A stretch of DNA of 13,923 nucleotides from JAKEHA01 sp035687255. GTDB taxonomy: Bacteria; Krumholzibacteriota; Krumholzibacteriia; WVZY01; JAKEHA01. Location: positions 1-13,923 of the forward strand of contig DASRYI010000166.1 of assembly GCA_035687255.1 (NCBI GenBank), written 5' to 3'. Shown piece after piece: positions 6,379 to 11,616 of this stretch. How positions within the stretch are numbered: the stretch's first letter is position 1; each line of letters begins with the position of its first letter. The position numbers and the translations under genes were made by a program. The notes beneath the pieces are model-generated. The model worked only from the letters and a program-made list of their open reading frames with translations, made no database searches and was not told the origin of the DNA.

Positions 6379-7143
6379 CTACTGTTTGGGCTTCGCGCCT
6401 CCCGCCTTGATGGCAGCGACGCGCCGCTTCACCCACTGGTCTTCCGGCGCCAGCTGGATGGCCTTGTCGAAGTTCGTCATCGCCGTCGCGGTGTCGCCCG
6501 CGGCGACATAGGTCTCACCCATGCGCGCATAGGTGGCCGCGGACTCGGGATAGAACTCGAGGTTCAGGTTGAGCAACGCGCGCGCATTGTCCACCTGTGA
6601 TGGATCACGGCTCAGTTCTTCCGCGATGTCCACCAGTGCCCACTCGCTGAAGTCGTACGTCGCCGATCCATAATATTCCTTGCGCAGATCCTTGTAGTGG
6701 GCGGCGGCCGCCTCCGGACCATCCTTCTTCAACACCGGCAGGATGGCGTCTGCAATCGTTTCCGGCTTGTCGTTGCCGTGGTGGCAGGTGAAGCACGTCA
6801 CGGTGAGATGATTGGGATCGCTGTCCTTGAAATCCTTGTCCAGGGTCGCGTTGATCGACTGCGCCATGCGCATCATGTTGCGCGCAACATCCTTTTCCGG
6901 CTTCTGGTCGGACGCAAAGTCGATGCTCGAAAAGTCCTCCGGGTTCTTGGCGTAGTGGCAATGAGCGCAACGCACGCCCAGATCGCCCGCATAGCCGCGC
7001 ATGATCTTGATCAGGTCCGGCTTGGTGATGTCCTTGGGGAGCACTTTCAGGTTGGTGAACTTGTCCGGAATCTGTGCCACCGCGGATGTGGCGGTAAGCG
7101 AGACCAACAAACAGGCAATCGCGAAGCGGCGCGCGATAATCAT
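6379..7143 (-). CDS. Exported dihaem c-type cytochrome (photosynthetic reaction-centre cytochrome-like) with C-terminal TPR
   Basis: Predicted periplasmic electron carrier, 254 aa. Seen: signal peptide with arginines, hydrophobic core and an AVAQ cleavage site near residue 23; the block NLKVLPKDITKPDLIKIMRG (31-50) typical of reaction-centre cytochrome c-like proteins; and two haem-binding CxxCH motifs, CAHCH (59-63) and CFTCH (117-121). Met48, 11 residues before the first haem Cys, is a likely axial ligand; Met90, 91 and 93 are candidates for the second haem. The C-terminal part (about 165-240) contains a TPR-like unit with YPESAATYARMGETYVAAGD and FDKAIQLAPED. Reaction-centre cytochromes carry up to four haems; only two are present, and no photosynthesis gene is nearby, so this is more likely a respiratory relative. 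The start is fixed by AAAGGAG (7150-7156) 6 nt upstream. Partner unknown. Confidence 0.88.
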   Translation of the reverse strand: MIIARRFAIACLLVSLTATSAVAQIPDKFTNLKVLPKDITKPDLIKIMRGYAGDLGVRCAHCHYAKNPEDFSSIDFASDQKPEKDVARNMMRMAQSINATLDKDFKDSDPNHLTVTCFTCHHGNDKPETIADAILPVLKKDGPEAAAAHYKDLRKEYYGSATYDFSEWALVDIAEELSRDPSQVDNARALLNLNLEFYPESAATYARMGETYVAAGDTATAMTNFDKAIQLAPEDQWVKRRVAAIKAGGAKPKQ

Positions 7144-7204
7144 CGCGGACTCCTTTCAACAGGTGCGGATGAGGGCGCTTGTGGGACGGCGCGGAAACCC
7201 GGAG

Positions 7205-7233
7205 ATTGAACGTCATCCACGCGCATTAGTCAA
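7205..7233 (-). promoter_or_regulatory. Sigma70-like promoter of the cytochrome gene
   Basis: Minus strand: TTGACT (7228-7233, 5/6), a 17 bp spacer and TTCAAT (7205-7210, 4/6). The predicted start near 7198 gives a leader of about 55 nt ending in AAAGGAG. It has the same architecture as the other two minus-strand promoters here. Confidence 0.5.
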
Positions 7234-7241
7234 GACGGGGC

Positions 7242-7270
7242 TTGCGGTTGCCCGATCGGTTGCGCATCAT
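7242..7270 (+). promoter_or_regulatory. Weak candidate promoter of the arsS operon
   Basis: TTGCGG (7242-7247, 3/6), 17 bp, CATCAT (7265-7270, 4/6), with the ATG 27 bp further on. This is the best match I could find in the 154-bp divergent gap. An 8-bp palindrome, CCGATCGG (7252-7259), lies in its spacer and could bind a regulator. No ArsR-type ATCAA-N6-TTGAT operator was seen. Confidence 0.25.
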
Positions 7271-7297
7271 AGCAGCGTCTACAAACCTGGAGGACGC

Positions 7298-7639
7298 ATG
7301 ACCCCCCGCGATCAGCACTACCATCGCAGCGACCTGGCCCGTTTTGGTGAGATCAGCAAGAATGCCCCCGAACTGGGCGAGAAGTTCTTCGCCTGGTACA
7401 ACGCCGTGTTTGCCGACGGCGCACTGACCGCCCGTGAGAAGTCGTTGATCGCACTCGCGGTAGCGCATGCCGTGCAGTGTCCGTACTGCATCGATGCATA
7501 CAGCCGTGATGCTCTGGAAAAGGGCGCGGATCTGGACCAGATGACCGAAGCCGTCCACGTGAGCGCCGCGATCCGGGGCGGCGCGTCGCTGGTCCACGGC
7601 GTTCAGATGCGCACCTACGCCGAAGAACTGGGAATGTAG
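7298..7639 (+). CDS. Arsenosugar biosynthesis-associated AhpD-like (carboxymuconolactone decarboxylase fold) protein, 113 aa
   Basis: Small AhpD-fold protein of the family that accompanies ArsS. Seen: FGEISKNAPELGEKFFAWYN (16-35), GALTAREKSLIALAVAHAVQ (41-60), the redox motif CPYC (61-64), and EAVHVSAAIRGGASLVHG (84-101). The helical block with a CxxC followed by an IRGGASL-type helix is diagnostic for the group. Some homologs carry selenocysteine in the CxxC; here both positions are ordinary Cys codons. Likely role: a thiol redox partner or peroxidase-like step in arsenosugar formation; the exact reaction is unknown to me. The start at 7298 has GGAGG (7289-7293) 4 nt upstream; a longer upstream open frame crosses the divergent promoter region and is unlikely to be coding. 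It is the first gene of the operon, 5 bp before arsS. Confidence 0.9.
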   Translation: MTPRDQHYHRSDLARFGEISKNAPELGEKFFAWYNAVFADGALTAREKSLIALAVAHAVQCPYCIDAYSRDALEKGADLDQMTEAVHVSAAIRGGASLVHGVQMRTYAEELGM

Positions 7640-7644
7640 CCGGC

Positions 7645-8688
7645 ATGGCCGCCACCGTGCCCACTCTGCTTGCGCGCCACTCGCCGCTGGCCAGCGCCGG
7701 CGTGCAGCGCGAGTCGCTGGGCAGGCTGGCGCTGGCGCCGGAGTTCGAGCAGGCGTTGGCGCAGTGCGGGTTGCATCCCCTGCGACCCCTTTCCATCGAT
7801 GTGCTGCAGGTGAACGTCGGCAAACTGTGCAACCAGACGTGCCGGCACTGTCACGTGGATGCCGGACCCGACCGGCGCGAAGTGATGACGCGCGAGACCA
7901 TGCAGCAGTGTCTCGACGTGCTGCGCGCCACCCGTATTCCCACCGTTGACATCACGGGTGGAGCGCCGGAGCTCAATCCCAACTTCCGCTGGTTCGTGGA
8001 GCAGTGCCGCGCGCTGGGCCGGCACGTCATCGACCGCTGCAATCTCACCATCCTGGAAACCGCTCCGCACGCCGATCTTCCGCGGTTCTTTGCGCAGCAC
8101 GGCGTCGAGGTGGTGTGTTCGCTGCCGCACTACCGGCAGACGGCGACCGACACGCAGCGCGGCGACGGCGTGTACGCGACGTCCATCCGCGCGTTGAAGA
8201 CGCTCAACGCCGAGGGCTACGGCGCGGGCAACGGGTTGCGTCTGGCGCTGGTGACGAATCCGGTGGGCGCATTCCTGCCCGCCAGCCAGGCCTCGCTCGA
8301 AGCAGAGTGGAAGCGCGAACTTCTGCGCCTGCACGGCGTCCGCTTCGATGCGCTGTACTGCATCACCAACATGCCCATCAGCCGGTTTCTGGAATGGCTG
8401 ATCGAAAGCGGAAATCTGCAGGGCTACATGGAGCGCCTCGTCACCGCCTTCAATCCCGCCGCCGCGGCCGGGGTGATGTGCCGGACGATGCTCTCGGTGG
8501 GTTGGGACGGGACCCTCTACGACTGTGACTTCAACCAGATGCTCGACATGCCGGTGGCGCCCGCCGGATCCCGGCATATCCGCGATTTCGACGCTGCCGC
8601 TCTCTCCGGGCGCGCCATCGTCACGGGCCGCCACTGCTTTGGATGCACCGCCGGCGCCGGGTCGAGTTGTGGTGGTGCCACTGCCTAG
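7645..8688 (+). CDS. arsS: Arsenosugar biosynthesis radical SAM protein ArsS, 347 aa
   Basis: Radical SAM enzyme of the ArsS family (radical SAM/Cys-rich protein). From established knowledge, ArsS joins the 5'-deoxyadenosyl radical to dimethylarsenite made by ArsM, giving a dimethylarsinoyl-adenosine precursor of arsenosugars. Seen: LQVNVGKLCNQTCRHCHVDA (54-73) with the 4Fe-4S motif C62-x3-C66-x2-C69; the SAM-contact DITGGAPELN (102-111); DRCNLTILE (130-138); YCITNMPISRFL (239-249); and C-terminal CRTMLSVGWDGTLYDCDFNQ (279-298) plus HCFGCTAGAGSSCGG (330-344), the Cys-rich tail of the family. Seleno-forms of the family exist; all Cys here are UGU/UGC-coded. It starts 5 bp after the AhpD-like gene; the ribosome site is weak, suggesting coupling. 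The last Cys-rich codons run to a TAG 23 bp before the next gene. The methyltransferase ArsM is not in the window and must lie elsewhere if the pathway is complete. Confidence 0.95.
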   Translation: MAATVPTLLARHSPLASAGVQRESLGRLALAPEFEQALAQCGLHPLRPLSIDVLQVNVGKLCNQTCRHCHVDAGPDRREVMTRETMQQCLDVLRATRIPTVDITGGAPELNPNFRWFVEQCRALGRHVIDRCNLTILETAPHADLPRFFAQHGVEVVCSLPHYRQTATDTQRGDGVYATSIRALKTLNAEGYGAGNGLRLALVTNPVGAFLPASQASLEAEWKRELLRLHGVRFDALYCITNMPISRFLEWLIESGNLQGYMERLVTAFNPAAAAGVMCRTMLSVGWDGTLYDCDFNQMLDMPVAPAGSRHIRDFDAAALSGRAIVTGRHCFGCTAGAGSSCGGATA

Positions 8689-8711
8689 CAGACTGTGCTA
8701 AATTTGAGATC

Positions 8712-10052
8712 GTGCACCCGTTGACCTTCATCAGTACGATGTATGGGCAGGCGCGTGGCTACCATCGCCTGGACATCCGCCGCCGTGTCACCGCCAACGA
8801 ATGGCTCGCGCCGAACGCGCTGACGCGCACAAGCTCGCAGGAACTCCAGCACCACATTCATCGTTCCATCGCCCGCTTTCCGCCCTATGCCGAGCGCGTC
8901 AAGGCGCACCGCGGTTCGCTGCCGAAACCTGGTGCGCCGGTTCGCCTCGAGGAACTCCCCGTATGGACACGCGCGGACCAGCGCGAGTTCTTCGACCAGC
9001 AGAGTCGTCCCCCGGATGCGGCCTACATGCGCCGGTCCAGCGGCTCTACAAGCACACCGGTGCGACTCTACGTCACGCGTGAGAGCTACGAATGGCGCAC
9101 CGCCATCATGGACCGCGTTTATGCGTGGGCACACGCACAGGAAGGCGTGCGCAGCGTCCACGTGTGGGGCCGGGATCTCACGTTGCCCACGCGATGGCAC
9201 CACATCAAACGATCGGTGCACCTGGTGCTCCAGCGCCGTTATTTCTTCGACGCGTTCAAGGAGTTCAGCGAACAGGAACGCGCCGCCTGCTGCCGGTTTA
9301 TCAACCGCATTAAGCCCGAGGCGATCGTCGGATACACGGGCATGCTGGTGGACATCGCGCGCTATTCCCGCGAGACACACGCACTGACCTGGAAGGCCCG
9401 CACGCTGGTGGCCACGGCCGAGGGCCTGCAGGGGGGGCAGCGCGAGCTGCTGGAGGAAACGCTGGCTTCCGAAGTATTTGATTCGTACGGCTCGCGGGAG
9501 GTCATGAACATCGGTATGGAGTGCGAGAAGCACACCGGGTTGCACCTGGCTTCGGACAATGTGGTGGTGGAGGTGGTGGATGAGGCCGGCAACCCGGTTC
9601 CCGCCGGCGCCGAGGGCCGCATTGTGGTGACGGATTTTCACAATGCGGCTTCCCCGATCATCCGCTACGACATGGGAGATATCGGGGTCATGGGCCCGGA
9701 TGAGCTGTGCGCCTGCGGGCGGCCGTTTCCTCGCCTGGCCCGGGTGGAAGGGCGCAGCCAGGACCTCGTTTACACCCCCCAGGGGTCCACAACGGCCATC
9801 TTGCTCTGTTTTGCGATAAGGGAATACGACTGGATCGACGGATTTCAGATCGTCCAGTCCACGCGGGACCGTATCCTGCTCCGATTGTTGACCCGCAGTC
9901 CCATCACGCCCGGCATGGTGCAGCCGCTCATCGATCGGTTGCGCCCGATGTTGAAAGGCATGACCATCGACTACGAGCGTGTCGGAACGCTCGCGCGGCG
10001 GCCCAACGGGAAGTTCCAGTTATTGATCTCGGAGGTCGAACCCGGCCGATGA
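8712..10052 (+). CDS. PaaK/CapK-like adenylate-forming enzyme, copy 1, 446 aa
   Basis: Member of the phenylacetate-CoA ligase / capsular polysaccharide CapK branch of ANL enzymes, which activate a carboxylate as acyl-AMP and pass it to CoA or another acceptor. Seen: phosphate loop SSGSTSTP (109-116), YVTRESYEWRTA (120-131), YTGMLVDIARY (208-218), aromatic/ATP motif DSYGSRE (257-263), RYDMGDIG (318-325), a Cys-rich CACGRPFPR (333-341) as in PaaK-like proteins, and C-terminal Lys434 in RPNGKFQ. Oddity: the loop Gly of STG is Ser here. Start taken as GTG 8712, because it aligns with the N-terminus of copy 2 and no ATG lies between the arsS stop and it; ATG 8643 would sit inside arsS and ATG 8739 would cut the conserved region. 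It lies 23 bp after arsS and overlaps copy 2 by 4 nt, so the four genes probably form one transcript. Substrate unknown. Confidence 0.85.
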   Translation: MHPLTFISTMYGQARGYHRLDIRRRVTANEWLAPNALTRTSSQELQHHIHRSIARFPPYAERVKAHRGSLPKPGAPVRLEELPVWTRADQREFFDQQSRPPDAAYMRRSSGSTSTPVRLYVTRESYEWRTAIMDRVYAWAHAQEGVRSVHVWGRDLTLPTRWHHIKRSVHLVLQRRYFFDAFKEFSEQERAACCRFINRIKPEAIVGYTGMLVDIARYSRETHALTWKARTLVATAEGLQGGQRELLEETLASEVFDSYGSREVMNIGMECEKHTGLHLASDNVVVEVVDEAGNPVPAGAEGRIVVTDFHNAASPIIRYDMGDIGVMGPDELCACGRPFPRLARVEGRSQDLVYTPQGSTTAILLCFAIREYDWIDGFQIVQSTRDRILLRLLTRSPITPGMVQPLIDRLRPMLKGMTIDYERVGTLARRPNGKFQLLISEVEPGR

Positions 10053-11428
10053 TCTTCCGCTACTCGGTGCAACTGCTGACCCTCATCAGCCTGCTCTACG
10101 GGCAGGCCCGGGGGTATCGGCGCTTCGGCATCCGCCGTCGCGTGATGGGAAACACACGTCTCTCAGCCGAACTTCTTGCGCGCAATGCGGACGAGGCCTT
10201 CCAGCAGCACGTGCACCGGTCGATCAAGCGCTACCCATTTTACGCCGCGCGTGTGAAGGCCTATCGCGGGTCGCTTCCTCGCCCCGGCGCCCGTGTCCGG
10301 CCGGAGGAACTGCCGGTCTGGACGCGCCTGGATCAGCGCGAGTTCTTCGCCCGGCAGCGCCGTCCGGTGGACGCGTCTTACCGGCGTGACACCAGCGGGT
10401 CCACCGGCACGCGCGTCAAGTTCTACGTCACCCGTGAGAGCTACGAATGGCGCACGGCCGTCGCGGATCGCGCCTATTCGTGGGCCGGCGCCCAGGAAGG
10501 CGTGAGGAGTGTGCACGTGTGGGGCACTGGACCCGCGCAGCCCCTGGGACAACACATCAAGCGGCTGGTGCACGTGGCGCTTCAGCGCCGTCATTATTTC
10601 GACGCCTTCCAGCATTTCAGCAATGAGGAACGCGCCGCCTGTTGCGCCTTCATCAACCGCGTGCGACCTCGCGCCATCGTGGGCTATACCGGCATGCTGG
10701 TAGACGTCGCGCGCTATGCGCGCGATCACGAAGGTGCACTCACCTGGAAGGCCGCCCGCCTGGTGACGGCAGCGGAGGGGTTGCAGCCCGGACAGCGCGA
10801 GCTGATCGAGAGCACGCTGGCGGAAGAACTGTTCGACTCCTATGGATCGCGCGAGTTCATGAACATCGGTATGGAATGCACGCTGCATGATGGCTATCAC
10901 CTGAACATTGACAATCTGCTGGTGGAAGTGGTCGACGGCGGCGGCATGCCCGTTCCGGCCGGGGCCGAGGGACACGTCGTGGTGACAGATTTCCACAACG
11001 CGGCCGCGCCGTTCGTTCGCTACGACATTGGGGATATCGGCGTGATGGCGCCGGACGAGCCATGCCCCTGCGGATGTCCCTTCCCGCGACTGGCCCGCGT
11101 CGACGGCCGCCTCCAGGACGTGATCCATACGCCGCAGGGTCCGGTGACGGCCATCGTGGTGTCGGACGTCCTGCGCGGTTTCGACTGGGTTGAAGGCAGC
11201 CAGGTGGTTCAGTGCGCGATCGACGGCATTGTCGTGCGGCTGCTCACGAGTGTCCCCCTGACCGCCGAGCGACTGCGTCCGATCACCGCGAAGTTTCGCC
11301 GCCGTCTGGGCGACATGAAGGTCGAATTCGAGCGCGTCGACGTGCTCACGCGGCGTCCCAACGGTAAGAACCAGCTCGTCATCTCCCGGCTGGACCAGGA
11401 CACCGGCCAGCCGTTCTCCGGCTGCTAG
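10049..11428 (+). CDS. PaaK/CapK-like adenylate-forming enzyme, copy 2, 459 aa
   Basis: Tandem paralog of the preceding gene, with the same motifs in the same order: TSGSTGTR (115-122), YVTRESYEWRTA (126-137), YTGMLVDVARY (213-223), DSYGSRE (263-269), RYDIGDIG (324-331), CPCGCPFPR (339-347) and Lys440 in RPNGKNQ. Oddity: the loop keeps the Gly lost in copy 1 but has Arg where the motif usually has Pro. The N-terminal MIFRYSVQLLTLISLLYGQ is hydrophobic, perhaps a membrane-associating helix; copy 1 has a shorter version. The start ATG overlaps the copy 1 stop (ATGA), with GGAGG 13 nt upstream, a long spacing that fits coupled re-initiation. A 23-nt stretch is identical between copies (9078-9100 and 10433-10455), but overall the copies have diverged. 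A 6-bp stem at 11408-11424 overlaps the stop region; there is no convincing terminator. Substrate unknown. Confidence 0.87.
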   Translation: MIFRYSVQLLTLISLLYGQARGYRRFGIRRRVMGNTRLSAELLARNADEAFQQHVHRSIKRYPFYAARVKAYRGSLPRPGARVRPEELPVWTRLDQREFFARQRRPVDASYRRDTSGSTGTRVKFYVTRESYEWRTAVADRAYSWAGAQEGVRSVHVWGTGPAQPLGQHIKRLVHVALQRRHYFDAFQHFSNEERAACCAFINRVRPRAIVGYTGMLVDVARYARDHEGALTWKAARLVTAAEGLQPGQRELIESTLAEELFDSYGSREFMNIGMECTLHDGYHLNIDNLLVEVVDGGGMPVPAGAEGHVVVTDFHNAAAPFVRYDIGDIGVMAPDEPCPCGCPFPRLARVDGRLQDVIHTPQGPVTAIVVSDVLRGFDWVEGSQVVQCAIDGIVVRLLTSVPLTAERLRPITAKFRRRLGDMKVEFERVDVLTRRPNGKNQLVISRLDQDTGQPFSGC

Positions 11429-11469
11429 CGAACTTCTCCGCGTTTTCTCGCGTACATAGCGTATCGGCC

Positions 11470-11615
11470 GTGAGGATTTTCGAATGGATCCCGCGGCGTG
11501 GGGTATGGATGGCCATATTGGAAGCGCCGTGGCGGCATGGACAATTATGGCCCCAACGGCTAGGATGACCCGGCCCGAGACCTTCAAATAGATTCCCGGT
11601 AGTAAGGATTTTCGA
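11470..11615 (+). repeat. Direct repeat GT(G/A)AGGATTTTCGA in front of two start codons
   Basis: The 14-mer GTGAGGATTTTCGA (11470-11483) and GTAAGGATTTTCGA (11602-11615) differ at one base. Each contains an AGGA ribosome-site core, and each is followed at once or after one base by ATG (11484 and 11617). It is either a duplicated translation-initiation region or a repeated regulator or RNA-binding site. Confidence 0.55.
11484..11591 (+). CDS. Possible 35-codon leader ORF before the kinase gene
   Basis: ATG 11484 follows AGGA at 7 nt and the frame stays open for 35 codons to TAG at 11589-11591, ending 11 nt before the repeat that carries the kinase ribosome site. The peptide (MDPAAWGMDG start, TRPETFK end) resembles nothing I recognise and has no membrane segment. 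The intergenic gap (11429-11616) otherwise holds only weak promoter-like sequence (TTCTCC-17-TAGCGT, ending at 11460). It could be a translated leader that couples to or tunes the kinase, or a chance ORF created by the duplicated initiation site. Confidence 0.3.
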   Translation: MDPAAWGMDGHIGSAVAAWTIMAPTARMTRPETFK

Positions 11616-11616
11616 C

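Noticed and set aside
6379..7143. Evidence for phototrophy from the reaction-centre-like cytochrome and the YCF48-like propeller
   Set aside because: Both folds are widespread in non-phototrophs. No reaction-centre, chlorophyll or carotenoid gene is present in the window.
7615..8634. 339-codon minus-strand open frame opposite arsS
   Set aside because: Shadow of arsS; no domain visible and it runs through the ArsS cysteine motifs in reverse.
8641..8688. Selenocysteine in the Cys-rich tail of ArsS or in the CxxC of the AhpD-like protein
   Set aside because: Both families have seleno-forms, but all relevant codons here are TGT/TGC and no in-frame TGA occurs in either gene.
9707..10048. In-frame upstream extension of adenylate-forming copy 2
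   Set aside because: It overlaps the conserved C-terminus of copy 1 in another frame. The ATG at 10049 fits the ATGA overlap and the N-terminal alignment of the two copies.
11408..11424. Terminator after the arsS operon (CAGCCG-TTCTC-CGGCTG)
   Set aside because: The stem is only 6 bp, lies inside the last codons and is not followed by a T-run.
10163..11587. 474-codon minus-strand open frame opposite adenylate-forming copy 2
   Set aside because: It is antisense to a gene with conserved motifs, and the corresponding antisense frame of copy 1 (8685-9641) is similarly His/Arg-rich without any recognisable domain.
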